Source: Methanobacterium sp. BRmetb2 | GTDB lineage: Archaea > Methanobacteriota > Methanobacteria > Methanobacteriales > Methanobacteriaceae | Reading direction: 5' to 3' | Length of the DNA: 64,000 bases | NCBI GenBank assembly: GCA_003491285.1 | Contig: CP022705.1 | Coordinates: 62,001 to 126,000 of the forward strand | Shown: piece after piece, positions 46,841 through 55,882 of the stretch | Layout of the letters: the number at the start of each line of letters is the position of its first letter | Position numbering within the stretch: position 1 is the stretch's first letter | The notes under the pieces: model-generated | What the model saw: only the letters and a program-made list of their open reading frames with translations | The model's database searches: none | Told to the model about the DNA's origin: nothing | Translations under genes and position numbers: made by a program

Positions 46841-47224
46841 TTATGGTAGTATTGTAACATTAAATCTAAATCTGCCGGTAACTATTGTGTTGTTCTCACG
46901 GGTATAACCTAACTGCTGAATTGAGGATAGGCTGCGATTTCTAACAAAATTTTTGTTTACTTCGGATAAGGTGCTGGATAATCTAATCTGAATAGTTTTG
47001 TTTTGATTTCCAGTCAAAGTCATATCCATTACTCTTACCGGTTGCAAACTTCTATCTGAAAATGATAGTTCAGCTAAAGCATCACTTGTCCCTTCTTTTG
47101 CAGCAGTCATAACTGAATTTATTTCATTCTGTTCTCCAACATATGAAGCAAAAATTAAGATTATAACCAATATAAAACCAACAAGAAGTATATATTCTGC
47201 TGAGATTTGAGCTTTAATATCCAT
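46841..47224 (-). CDS. Pilin-like protein with class III-type signal peptide
   Basis: Protein of 127 residues whose N-terminus MDIKAQISAEYILLVGFILV matches the class III signal (Q-x-S-x-E-x-x-x-L), with Ala instead of Gly before the cut site. After the helix there is a domain of about 95 residues ending RFRFNVTILP. It is the only minus-strand member of the group and is divergent from the larger pilin-like operon, with 124 bases between the starts. Confidence 0.83.
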   Translation of the reverse strand: MDIKAQISAEYILLVGFILVIILIFASYVGEQNEINSVMTAAKEGTSDALAELSFSDRSLQPVRVMDMTLTGNQNKTIQIRLSSTLSEVNKNFVRNRSLSSIQQLGYTRENNTIVTGRFRFNVTILP

Positions 47225-47281
47225 TTCAATCCAACAATATTTAATTATTAATAGTATACTGTCTAATATTTATACGGAAAG

Positions 47282-47289
47282 TTATATAA
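47282..47289 (+). promoter_or_regulatory. Promoter of the large pilin-like operon
   Basis: TTATATAA box directly behind GGAAAG-type BRE bases, about 60 bases before the first start codon (TTG 47349). It lies in the 124-base divergent gap shared with the minus-strand pilin-like gene. Confidence 0.5.
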
Positions 47290-47348
47290 ATGTTGTTAAA
47301 TATATATCTATCCAATAATATTAGTGATGTTATGAGAGGGGACAGATT

Positions 47349-48245
47349 TTGCGAAGAATTGGCGATGATTCAGAAGGGTATGTGTTTTCTTTAGATTTAC
47401 TCATAGCTCTTATACCTATTACCATATTGCTGGGTATGGCCGCTGCTAATATGGATGATTTTTTTTATCTCACACAGGAAGGTGTTTTTCAAAGTTCACT
47501 GGAGCGTGTGGGAGCCGATACCGTAACCACATTACTTGAAACATCCGGAACACCTTATAATTGGGAACAAACAGGAAACCCTTCTGTCATAGGATTGGCC
47601 AAATTTAATGATAGAACACAGGCCCCTGATGAGAATGATATATCGCCTGCGAAACTGGGTGCAATGAACACATCAGTTATGCAGGAGTTGGTAGGTCCTG
47701 AATATGGATACTACATAAATATTACCAACGCCCAAAACAACACCCCTTATTATACATTAGGCACCTTCAACAATTCAGCAGCCAATATTGTAAGGATCGA
47801 AAGACTGGTAAGGCTGGCAAAATTTGACATTGTATCTGACGGAATCGGAATTAGAGGCACACAACAACCAAGAGATTTCACAAGTCCTCCCGACCCCTTC
47901 AAAACAAATATAGCATATAATAATGCCTTTGATTATTATGTATTAGTTTATAATAATAGAATCAGCTCGGCTAGGGTTGAAATTAACGGGATAACCGTTG
48001 TTGCGCAAAATCAGTTTGGTGTGAATGTAGAATTTATCAGACAGCAAATTCCAAATAATATTTTACAAAACCAAACTGCACTATTGGATAATAGTGTTGT
48101 TTTAAGGCATGTGGCAAGTCAACCAGGATCATCAATGAATGTTTATATTGTTCAGGTCCCTAAAGGCACACCAGAAGAAGAAATTAATATAGAGGATGCT
48201 AAACCTATTGTTGGTAGATTCTTATTCTTTATATGGGTAAGGTGA
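47349..48245 (+). CDS. Secreted pilin-like protein, GYVF-type N-terminus
   Basis: Protein of 298 residues with one N-terminal helix (LDLLIALIPITILLGMAA) and a large external domain rich in Asn, Thr and beta strands. The helix is preceded by a charged leader ending DDSEGYVFS. The same G-[YL]-[VI]-F-[ST] step occurs in the next two genes and is placed exactly like the prepilin cleavage site. TTG start with GAGAGGGG upstream; no ATG is available. It ends four bases before the next gene. No known domain was recognised. Confidence 0.75.
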   Translation: MRRIGDDSEGYVFSLDLLIALIPITILLGMAAANMDDFFYLTQEGVFQSSLERVGADTVTTLLETSGTPYNWEQTGNPSVIGLAKFNDRTQAPDENDISPAKLGAMNTSVMQELVGPEYGYYINITNAQNNTPYYTLGTFNNSAANIVRIERLVRLAKFDIVSDGIGIRGTQQPRDFTSPPDPFKTNIAYNNAFDYYVLVYNNRISSARVEINGITVVAQNQFGVNVEFIRQQIPNNILQNQTALLDNSVVLRHVASQPGSSMNVYIVQVPKGTPEEEINIEDAKPIVGRFLFFIWVR

Positions 48246-48249
48246 TTAA

Positions 48250-50346
48250 ATGGATGATAAAGGTTTAATATTTACAACTGACGCGGTTCTAGCCGTTTCT
48301 ATATTTATTGTTATTAGTGCCGCTTTAATGACTTATTACGTGGTTCCCAACTTCGCGGGACAGGATCAGCAGCACTTAGAAACTATAGCGGCCGATGCAC
48401 TAAGAGTAATGCAATATGATGGAACATTGTATACGGCTGCGATTTATTATCAAGCAGGAAACACCACACAAGCCGAAAATTTAATTAGTTCTTCTCTTAA
48501 CTATTTAATCCCTTCTAATGTAGGTTATAAATTTACACTTTCTAATTACCCTGCGGTGGAAGATAATAAAGGCATATTTGTGGCTAATGATGTTGCCTCC
48601 CGTGTAGAAGTTATATCCGGTCCGAGAGAAGGATGGATGGGAAGAGCCTGGTATAAAGTAGAAAAAGCAGAATTTGAAGACCAGCAAGCTAATGTAACCA
48701 CCACCCTATGGAACTTCCACAACTGGCTGACCAATTTCTATCCATGGAGCCAAAGTGGAGAGCTTTATTCCTATCCATACTGGGGTGGTGGAAGCAATCC
48801 TCAAAACATTGCCTTTTCAATCCCCCAGGGAGCAACAATCACCGGGGCTTATTTCCTTATAGGTTCAAGTGCAGAGAACAATTTAGCTTCATACGGTGCC
48901 AGAACATACATTAATGGCAATAATTATCAAGTAAATCCTAACCAGTTTACTTTCTTAAATTTAAGACCAGGAACCAATACCCGGATGTACAATTATCGTG
49001 GAATTATTAATCCTGCACAGTTATCACCAGGCAGTAATAATTATTATGTTAATTTTAGAGATATTAGTTATTGGGACAGAAATTACTATGATCTTCCCTG
49101 GTTTTCCATTATAGGAAATTATACTACTACATTTAGAGTTCCTAAGGGAATTTTAAATGAGAGATTTAATTTTACTGATGCAGCAGGTCTGGCTGTGCCA
49201 ACTGCACAGGACTTAAGTGGAGACGGTCATGCTGATCAATATGGAAGAATATATGATCTCCACACAGGTAATGTATCTTCCTTTACCAACCGTAGAGTTA
49301 TGAACTGGAATACCTTTGTGGCTAACAGGAACGAGCTGGATAATTATGATGATGGAACTCCTTTTGTTATAACTAATGTTAATGGGGAAAGTGGATCTGC
49401 AGTAAGTGTAATCCAAGAGTTCGATCTACCTACCGGTGATATCCGTATACTTGATGCCGCAGTAAATATGAACATTTACGGTGGTACTGATAATGCGATG
49501 GTAGAAGTGTGGGATGGAACACGATGGCAAACAGTCTTTTGTTCATTTGATTTTGATGGAACAGACTATAGTGCCCGGAGTGATGGTTACGGAAATATTC
49601 CTGGAATAATATACGTTGGAGACAGATTAAGGGCTGGCCACAATAAAGTTCGAATCACCATATGGGACCAGGTACCTAGTAGTGATTACGATTTTGTGGG
49701 ATTAGTAGATTGTTACACTACAGTAAGTTATACCCAGCTTCCTATAGTATGGCGAAATTTCCCATTCCGTAGTTATCAAGCAAATAGTAATGATTACACT
49801 CAAGAATTAACAAATGGATTTACAATTGAAGAGGGTGCTAAAGAAGCCTACCTCTTTTTAGGTCCTGGTGTGGATACTAGAAGTATTACAGTAGAAGTTA
49901 GACAAGGATATAGTTGGAGAACCCTTTATCCAACCAGCACTACCATTCCTTATTATTTAAATATTGCAGCCCTTGATGCAGACGGTTATGAAGTATTTAC
50001 TTCAGGAACTTCAGGGAATTATACGCTTAAACCTGGAAATTACAGATTACGTGTTAGAGTCAGAGGGCCAACTAATTACTGGGAATCTGGTGATAACAAT
50101 GGTAATGCAGAAATATACTCTGGTACCAGGGTGTCAATATTATATCCTGAATTTTTAGCTAACCTATGGGCAACATCCTATGCACTTGATGCAGAAACTG
50201 CCAGAACAGATGCTATTAATAATCTTACCCAAACATTAATTGATTCAGGTTATACAGTTGATCCTGCCCTTTTACATAGTGAGGCTTTGTATACCGGAGA
50301 TATGCCTAACAATCTCCCAGTGAGGTTAGATTTATGGAGGCAATGA
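48250..50346 (+). CDS. Large secreted surface protein, GLIF-type N-terminus
   Basis: The biggest protein of the cluster (698 residues). The N-terminus MDDKGLIFTTDAVLAVSIFI is a prepilin-like leader and helix. The rest is external, strongly aromatic and beta-rich, with two or three similar blocks that read like beta-sandwich domains: FSIPQGATITGAYFLIGSS near 195, AMVEVWDGTRWQTVFCSFD near 420, and FTIEEGAKEAYLFLGPG near 525. The first and last share an 'F-x-I-x-x-G-A-x-x-x-x-A-Y-x-x-x-G' pattern, so they are probably internal repeats. A binding or adhesive role is plausible; no named family was recognised. Confidence 0.75.
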   Translation: MDDKGLIFTTDAVLAVSIFIVISAALMTYYVVPNFAGQDQQHLETIAADALRVMQYDGTLYTAAIYYQAGNTTQAENLISSSLNYLIPSNVGYKFTLSNYPAVEDNKGIFVANDVASRVEVISGPREGWMGRAWYKVEKAEFEDQQANVTTTLWNFHNWLTNFYPWSQSGELYSYPYWGGGSNPQNIAFSIPQGATITGAYFLIGSSAENNLASYGARTYINGNNYQVNPNQFTFLNLRPGTNTRMYNYRGIINPAQLSPGSNNYYVNFRDISYWDRNYYDLPWFSIIGNYTTTFRVPKGILNERFNFTDAAGLAVPTAQDLSGDGHADQYGRIYDLHTGNVSSFTNRRVMNWNTFVANRNELDNYDDGTPFVITNVNGESGSAVSVIQEFDLPTGDIRILDAAVNMNIYGGTDNAMVEVWDGTRWQTVFCSFDFDGTDYSARSDGYGNIPGIIYVGDRLRAGHNKVRITIWDQVPSSDYDFVGLVDCYTTVSYTQLPIVWRNFPFRSYQANSNDYTQELTNGFTIEEGAKEAYLFLGPGVDTRSITVEVRQGYSWRTLYPTSTTIPYYLNIAALDADGYEVFTSGTSGNYTLKPGNYRLRVRVRGPTNYWESGDNNGNAEIYSGTRVSILYPEFLANLWATSYALDAETARTDAINNLTQTLIDSGYTVDPALLHSEALYTGDMPNNLPVRLDLWRQ

Positions 50347-50356
50347 GGGGATAAAA

Positions 50357-51403
50357 ATGGATGATAAAGGATACGTATTCAGCCCATTGACTGTTTTATT
50401 ACTCATACCTGTACTGGTAATAGCAATAAACTACGGTGACATCGTAAATGAAGCTAACATGCTTTCTACCATAGCCATAGGTGGAGATGTGACTTACAAC
50501 ACAGCTACCAATGTTTTTGGATTTATCCAAAAAGCCGCAGCAGATTCAGGTAGAAATTCTGCATACAATGCCACCAGATACGTGATCGACCATAATGCAT
50601 TTTTTACAGATAGTAAGACCCATATTCGCCAAAATATTGTAAACGCGTTAAATGCAAATGTCATAACCAGTTGCAGAGAATTAGAGAATCAAACAGGCCG
50701 TCAAATATATCTAAACAACGTACCCATCAATAATTATACCAATCAGACCTTTACTCTGAATGATGTGACTATAGCCCAGGATGACCCCTTTGGTTTTTAT
50801 GTCAATGTAAGGGGAGGTATCCCTATTAGAGTTGAACAGGAAGATCAGGTCTATGAAGGTGTCACACCACCAATATCATCATATGTTTCATTGGAAGGAA
50901 TGGAGGATCCCTACATATGGATCAATTCAAAACAAAGAACCAGTAATATAATTTTTAAGTATCCTTATTATGAATATTCACCAGTAACTGGTAGTAATTA
51001 TCGTTTTGCCGAAAATGTTGACCGTGATTCTGATCCACCTCGTCTAAATTATTTGTGGGAATGCTTAAATGGAACTAGTAACCCAGGTAATATTACTCCA
51101 AGGCCATACTACGTACCCAATCCTTATGGTTTATCTTTCTTTGACAGATTAGAGAATAAAACTAATACCAGTTCAACTAGCAGCCAGTCAGTTAGAATGA
51201 GTACCTTTATTATTGGTGATCCACTACTTGAGGACCATGGCCGACCAGATATTTCACGTCTTGATCACGAGTACTTCCGTAATATAAGAGGGTACACTAT
51301 TTCAATTAGAAATGAACCAATCATTGATCCAACTGGTTCTACATTTTATCTTTCGGTTTTTTACCGAAATTTATTTGGTTTAGAACAAAACTATCAGAAT
51401 TAG
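50357..51403 (+). CDS. Secreted pilin-like protein, GYVF-type N-terminus
   Basis: Protein of 348 residues. It starts MDDKGYVFSPLTVLLLIPVL, nearly the same leader as the gene before it, followed by one helix and an external domain of about 320 residues with many Asn, Tyr and Pro. It follows the 698-residue gene by ten bases and precedes a class III pilin-like gene by 27, so these are probably made together. Function unknown beyond a surface or pilus-tip role. Confidence 0.75.
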   Translation: MDDKGYVFSPLTVLLLIPVLVIAINYGDIVNEANMLSTIAIGGDVTYNTATNVFGFIQKAAADSGRNSAYNATRYVIDHNAFFTDSKTHIRQNIVNALNANVITSCRELENQTGRQIYLNNVPINNYTNQTFTLNDVTIAQDDPFGFYVNVRGGIPIRVEQEDQVYEGVTPPISSYVSLEGMEDPYIWINSKQRTSNIIFKYPYYEYSPVTGSNYRFAENVDRDSDPPRLNYLWECLNGTSNPGNITPRPYYVPNPYGLSFFDRLENKTNTSSTSSQSVRMSTFIIGDPLLEDHGRPDISRLDHEYFRNIRGYTISIRNEPIIDPTGSTFYLSVFYRNLFGLEQNYQN

Positions 51404-51430
51404 TATGTGATAAATTACTATGTGATATAT

Positions 51431-51832
51431 ATGGACTCAAAAGGACAAGTAAGCGTTGATTTATTATTCGCAACATTAATTGCCATTATTATAATGGGAA
51501 GCTTTGTTGCTCTTATCACTGGTGGAACTGAAAAAACCGAAACTGCTGAGTTTGGAAGAGCCCGTATGATTGGTGAAAAAATAGCAGAATCAATTAACAC
51601 TGTATATGTCAATGGGAGAGGTTATTCAATTAATTTAACCATGCCTGCTGTATCTGATTTGAATATGACTGCGCAGGTAATGAACAATGGGTATGTAAAT
51701 GTATATTATCAAGGCAGAACTACAAGTATTAGGTTGGTTCCCCGCCAAAATATATCCCCCATCACTCTAAGCTCTGGACACATGTACAGAATTAGAAATA
51801 ACAATGGTACCATTACTATCACTCAATTATAG
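51431..51832 (+). CDS. Pilin-like protein with class III signal peptide
   Basis: Protein of 133 residues. The N-terminus MDSKGQVSVDLLFATLIAII is a class III leader with Asp at the place of the usual Glu at +5. A small beta-rich domain follows, with ATNs replaced by Asn/Gly-rich turns and a final ITITQL strand. An upstream GTG (51407) is in frame, but GTGAT and spacing favour ATG 51431. It closes the four-gene operon 47349-51832 and resembles the pilin at 45308 in length and ending. Confidence 0.82.
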   Translation: MDSKGQVSVDLLFATLIAIIIMGSFVALITGGTEKTETAEFGRARMIGEKIAESINTVYVNGRGYSINLTMPAVSDLNMTAQVMNNGYVNVYYQGRTTSIRLVPRQNISPITLSSGHMYRIRNNNGTITITQL

Positions 51833-51981
51833 CCCTCACATCAAAGAGGAAACTATTTTAACTAAAATTTGTTTTAAGATTTGGATTATACTATCAAAAA
51901 GAATAAACTATTTTAAGATTTAAATCAATACTTATTTAACAATTTGAAAACAACTTTTTTAAGAAAATTCAAGGTGAAGAA

Positions 51982-52404
51982 ATGGATGTGGATCTTACCT
52001 GGGAAAAGAAAGCTTTAATTGTAGTAGGTGTAATAACAGTAATAATATTAATTTATGCCTACGGACCATTCCAATTTACTCCAGAAGTAAAAATTGTAAA
52101 TCAAACAGAACAACCTGCAACAGTGCAAAAAATGCCATTTCCACAGCCCTCTTCAAATAATACAACTATAAACAATACAAACAATACTGATTTTAAAATA
52201 ACCAAAGAACAAGCCCAGAGAATTGCTGAAGAACCAGGATACACTACAGGAGAACCTACACAGGGTACTTTAACTATTGACAATAAGGAAGTTCCAGTGT
52301 GGATTGTACCCCTCTTAAAAGATAACAGAGTAGAAAAAGAAGTATATGTAAATGCTGAGAATGGAAACATAGTAGGAACCAAACAAGTTAACACAGAGAG
52401 TTGA
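51982..52404 (+). CDS. Membrane-anchored PepSY-domain protein
   Basis: Protein of 140 residues with one N-terminal helix (about 10-28), an Asn/Thr-rich linker (NNTTINNTNNTD), and a C-terminal PepSY domain (KITKEQAQRIAEEPGY to VYVNAENGNIVGTKQ). PepSY domains outside the membrane often inhibit proteases or bind peptides. It overlaps the next gene by four bases. Target unknown; the neighbouring surface proteins are possible partners. Confidence 0.8.
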   Translation: MDVDLTWEKKALIVVGVITVIILIYAYGPFQFTPEVKIVNQTEQPATVQKMPFPQPSSNNTTINNTNNTDFKITKEQAQRIAEEPGYTTGEPTQGTLTIDNKEVPVWIVPLLKDNRVEKEVYVNAENGNIVGTKQVNTES

Positions 52405-53213
52405 AAAACATGGACACAATCGTATCAGTGATAATGATAGTACTGTTTATAATTTTGATGATATTTATTTTTTCAACTGCCTTATTAACACCAATTATCG
52501 GCAAAAGGAATCTTATATTTGTAATATTTCTAGGATTTGCCGTGGGAGCAGTTGGCGGGGCATTCTTTATCTCTCCGGTAATGGACGATATTCCTGACAT
52601 GGCCCGTGGTATTTACATGTGGTCTGAAGGTGGCCAAGAAACTATAAATGTGGAAATTTCAGCAGAAAGGGATGTTGATAAATTCATCAGTGATACAAAA
52701 GCCATAGACGGAGTTAAAAGTGTTCAAAGTAAAGGGATGCTGATTAAAACAGACCCTATCCCCAGTCAGTGGCTTTCTTATGTAGAACAACGTATTCCTA
52801 TCACCAATACTAATATTACCTCTGCTAAATTTATATCCAACGATACTCTTCAAGTGAGTATGAAAGAGGGCAGCAGACCCGTTGATGTAATTAACAATCT
52901 AAAAGACTGGTTAATGTTGACTCGAGGTTTGAATCTTCGTTACAGTACCGTCTATTTAGCAGTGAATGTGGAAGCATCTAAACTGGATGATATTATCACA
53001 CAGATAGAAAAAGATGAAGTGGTAATTGGGAAAGTTGAAGGTCCTGTTGAAGACAAAATTGAGAATCTTAAGAGTGTGCTCCCCCAAAAATCTAACATCA
53101 TATTATTTTGCGGTTTTTTAGGTGTCATAGTAGGTTTAGCAGGGATATTCGTTGATTCTATTGTTGATCTGATAAAAAAATTCAAAGAAAGGATGTTTAG
53201 GAGAGAAGAATGA
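52401..53213 (+). CDS. Membrane protein of unknown function
   Basis: A 270-residue protein with two N-terminal helices (about 8-30 and 37-58), an external domain of about 165 residues (NVEISAERDVDKFISDTKA onwards, alternating alpha and beta), and a C-terminal helix (about 230-251) with a basic tail (KKFKERMFRREE). TTG at 52401 overlaps the PepSY gene; ATG at 52410 is the alternative start. It overlaps dph6 by four bases. I do not recognise a family. Confidence 0.75.
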   Translation: MKNMDTIVSVIMIVLFIILMIFIFSTALLTPIIGKRNLIFVIFLGFAVGAVGGAFFISPVMDDIPDMARGIYMWSEGGQETINVEISAERDVDKFISDTKAIDGVKSVQSKGMLIKTDPIPSQWLSYVEQRIPITNTNITSAKFISNDTLQVSMKEGSRPVDVINNLKDWLMLTRGLNLRYSTVYLAVNVEASKLDDIITQIEKDEVVIGKVEGPVEDKIENLKSVLPQKSNIILFCGFLGVIVGLAGIFVDSIVDLIKKFKERMFRREE

Positions 53214-53890
53214 AAGTTGCTGCACTTTTTTCTGGTGGTAAAGACAGTACCATGGCTGTCTATGAAGCTCAAAAAGAGGGAAACGAGGTCAAATACCTAA
53301 TATCCATGATCTCTGAAAATCCTCATTCATACATGTTTCACGTGCCTAACATCCATCTTACTCAACTCTCATCTGAAGCCATGGACATACCACTAATAAA
53401 GATGACCACCAAAGGTGAAAAAGAGAAAGAATTAGAGGATCTTAAAAATATTTTATCACAACTGAAGGCTGAAGGAATTGAGGGAATTTACGCCGGTGCC
53501 CTATCATCAACCTACCAAAAATCCAGAATTGATAATATATGTGATGAATTAGGGTTGATATCCTGTGCTCCCCTATGGCATCGCGATCCCAAAGAGTACA
53601 TGCTGGAGATAATAGAACTTGGTTTTACAGTTGTAATAACCAGTGTATCAGCCGAAGGTTTTGATGAATCTTATCTAGGTAGAAAGATTGATGAAGAATT
53701 AATAGAAGAACTGGATAAGTTACACGAAAAATACAAAATACATTTAGCTTTTGAAGGTGGAGAAGCTGAAACTCTGGTTCTTGACGGCCCCCTATTTAAA
53801 AAGAAAATTGAAATTTTAAAATCAAAGACTTTATGGGATGGAGATAGTGGTTATTTATTTATTGAGGATGCTGAACTTAGAGATAAATAA
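53210..53890 (+). CDS. dph6: Diphthine--ammonia ligase
   Basis: Performs the last step of diphthamide formation on elongation factor 2, amidating diphthine with ATP and ammonium. It has the PP-loop FSGGKDSTMAVYEA at the N-terminus and the family strings GIYAGALSSTYQKSRID, CAPLWHRDP and AFEGGEAETLVLDGP. Full length at 226 residues for the archaeal form. Oddly it is translationally linked (ATGA overlap) to an unrelated membrane protein gene. A T-rich stretch follows (53896-53912) where it converges with the minus-strand genes. Confidence 0.92.
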   Translation: MKVAALFSGGKDSTMAVYEAQKEGNEVKYLISMISENPHSYMFHVPNIHLTQLSSEAMDIPLIKMTTKGEKEKELEDLKNILSQLKAEGIEGIYAGALSSTYQKSRIDNICDELGLISCAPLWHRDPKEYMLEIIELGFTVVITSVSAEGFDESYLGRKIDEELIEELDKLHEKYKIHLAFEGGEAETLVLDGPLFKKKIEILKSKTLWDGDSGYLFIEDAELRDK

Positions 53891-53916
53891 TAAAAATTTA
53901 TTTTAAAATTTTTTTC

Positions 53917-54303
53917 CTACTCTTCAACTTGACTTGGTGCAATCCAATCAATAAATTTGCTTATATCATCCGTAACAACTGTAACCTCTATTTCGCCTAG
54001 TGCTGATAATTCCCGGTCCAGTATGACGGGTATTCCTGCAAATGCTGCTTGTTTACTTAATCTGAAATGGATTTTGTTTTTGTGGATTTCTTTTAAGAGA
54101 ATCTTTCTGGCTGTTTCTCTGACTTTACGTTTAGCCAGTGATTCTTTGAGGTTTTCAAGCCCCTTTTGAGTGCCAGTAACTAAGATCTCTGTTTCATCAA
54201 TTATTATGTTGTCATATTGAAAAACATTGTTTAAGGACTCTATTACTTTTTGAACATCTTCAGTTCCATGAAGTGATGTCTTGGCCTGGAATTTACATAT
54301 CAT
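53917..54303 (-). CDS. UPF0201 family RNA-binding-like protein
   Basis: Archaeal protein of 128 residues of the UPF0201 family, which has a dsRBD-related or ribosomal L5-like fold. It ends with the typical segment FRLSKQAAFAGIPVILDREL, then LGEIEVTV and FIDWIAPS. A binding site AAGGAG precedes the ATG. The cellular role is unknown; RNA binding is inferred from the fold. It is the last gene of a minus-strand group. Confidence 0.85.
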   Translation of the reverse strand: MICKFQAKTSLHGTEDVQKVIESLNNVFQYDNIIIDETEILVTGTQKGLENLKESLAKRKVRETARKILLKEIHKNKIHFRLSKQAAFAGIPVILDRELSALGEIEVTVVTDDISKFIDWIAPSQVEE

Positions 54304-54434
54304 TAGCTTTATTCTCCTTTCAACCCCAATTATTTATAGGTTGTTACAAAAAAGGGGGTTATTTATAAATTGATTCTTTAAATATTTGGTATGGCTAATA
54401 TTATTTGATTATCAAGTCCTATAATAAAAAGAAT

Positions 54435-54995
54435 TTATCTCTTGGAAAATCTTTTGAAAACATTATTTAAAGCTTTTTTATACTTCCATAAAGGCCCTTC
54501 ATTGACAATCATATAATCCGAAGTGGCAATAACATCCCCAATTCCAAATCCAAGTTCTCTTTTATCTCTTTTTATAAAATCTTCGTGATTAATAGAATCA
54601 TCAGACCTCTTTCTTCGCTTTAATCTTTTGAAACGTGTTTTTGGAGTGGAATATATAGCTACTACATTAAAACCTTTAAAATTATTCTTAAAAACTTCGA
54701 CTTCAAAAGGGCTTCGGATACCTTCTATAATAAATTTATCATTTGTATTTGAACTTTTAGGGGGAACTTCTTTGCTGATCTTTTTTATTTTTTCCACACA
54801 TCTTTCAGCAACAATATTTTCGCCGTATTCTACTCTTAGATTAACTGCAACTTCTCCAACATCTTTGCCCTGTTTTTGGGCTTCATCCCGTATTACATCG
54901 CCCATCCGAATAGTTTTATAACCCATCTTTGCTGCAATCCTTGAAACCACACTTTTACCTGATCCAGGCATTCCTGCTACTCCAATTACCTTCAT
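54435..54995 (-). CDS. UPF0200 family P-loop NTPase, nucleotide kinase-like
   Basis: Protein of 186 residues with Walker A GMPGSGKSVVSR, then RMGDVIRDEAQKQGKDVG (a nucleoside monophosphate kinase-like lid/core) and FIIEGIRSPFEVEVF. It belongs to archaeal UPF0200, related to adenylate and dephospho-CoA kinases, with no settled substrate. It starts four bases after the stop of the 4-phosphopantoate--beta-alanine ligase gene, so a role near CoA metabolism is possible. Archaeal dephospho-CoA kinase activity is, however, known from a different family (DUF359). Confidence 0.85.
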   Translation of the reverse strand: MKVIGVAGMPGSGKSVVSRIAAKMGYKTIRMGDVIRDEAQKQGKDVGEVAVNLRVEYGENIVAERCVEKIKKISKEVPPKSSNTNDKFIIEGIRSPFEVEVFKNNFKGFNVVAIYSTPKTRFKRLKRRKRSDDSINHEDFIKRDKRELGFGIGDVIATSDYMIVNEGPLWKYKKALNNVFKRFSKR

Positions 54996-54999
54996 ATTT

Positions 55000-55734
55000 T
55001 CACATCATCGACATAAGTTTTAGGGATTCTCTTAAATTTTGTTTATTATCAAAATCTCCAACAATCCTTTCAAGTTCATCTGTCTTTTTATTTTCAAGGT
55101 TTTTAACTTCTTTTATAAGAAGTGGTATTGCTCTTACAATATTATCTACAATGGTTATTGTAGCTTTCTGTGATGTTCGCGACAATGGGTTAAGATCTAT
55201 AGTTATAACCTTTTTACCACTGTTAATCAACACTTCAGTTCGATCTCCATCTTCAAGAGGAACCAGAACCACGTCTGCAGTGTATATACCATCGGGACTG
55301 GCGGTTGCCCGGGGACTTTTCAATCCATCAATATACTTTAATTTTTGATCATTTACTCCCATAATTTTCTGGGCACCAGCTTCTTTAAGTACAGTTTCAA
55401 CTGCCTTTACCCTGCTGGGAGTTCTGTAAAAAAGATTAATTTCTAAACCGGAATTTAAAGTATTAACCAGTTCCACCACATCTTCTGGAACCAGAGCAGC
55501 AGTATTACCATTCACAGATATAACTGGATTTTCAGCCAGTAAAAGAGTAGCTGCAGCTGTTTTTATGGCATTTTTAGCTGTTTTTGACGTTTTTTCCCCT
55601 AAAAGGTAGTCAAATGCTTCTCCTCTTCCATGAGCTATCATCCCTGAATCTGCCAGGACTCCTTCCTTGTATGCCTTTACAATTTTTTCCCTTAATAACA
55701 GAGATTTGTATCGGGGATGTTCCTTTGAAATCAT
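55000..55734 (-). CDS. 4-phosphopantoate--beta-alanine ligase
   Basis: Archaeal CoA biosynthesis enzyme that joins 4-phosphopantoate and beta-alanine using ATP, replacing bacterial pantothenate synthetase. It matches the family throughout: EHPRYKSLLLREKIV at the N-terminus, HGRGEAFDYLLGEKT, ENPVISVNGNTAALVPEDVV, and DLNPLSRTSQKATITIVDNI. Length 244 is normal. First gene of the minus-strand set that continues with UPF0200 and UPF0201. Confidence 0.92.
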   Translation of the reverse strand: MISKEHPRYKSLLLREKIVKAYKEGVLADSGMIAHGRGEAFDYLLGEKTSKTAKNAIKTAAATLLLAENPVISVNGNTAALVPEDVVELVNTLNSGLEINLFYRTPSRVKAVETVLKEAGAQKIMGVNDQKLKYIDGLKSPRATASPDGIYTADVVLVPLEDGDRTEVLINSGKKVITIDLNPLSRTSQKATITIVDNIVRAIPLLIKEVKNLENKKTDELERIVGDFDNKQNLRESLKLMSMM

Positions 55735-55882
55735 AACATAATATTAGACATTAGTTATATAATTAATATTCTCCATATCAATATATTGTAAAGAATTCTA
55801 AAAGGTGAATGAGGATTTAAATTAAGGAAAAATATGGATATTTATTATATTAAAAAATGCTCTTTAATTCATGGTGATCCAC

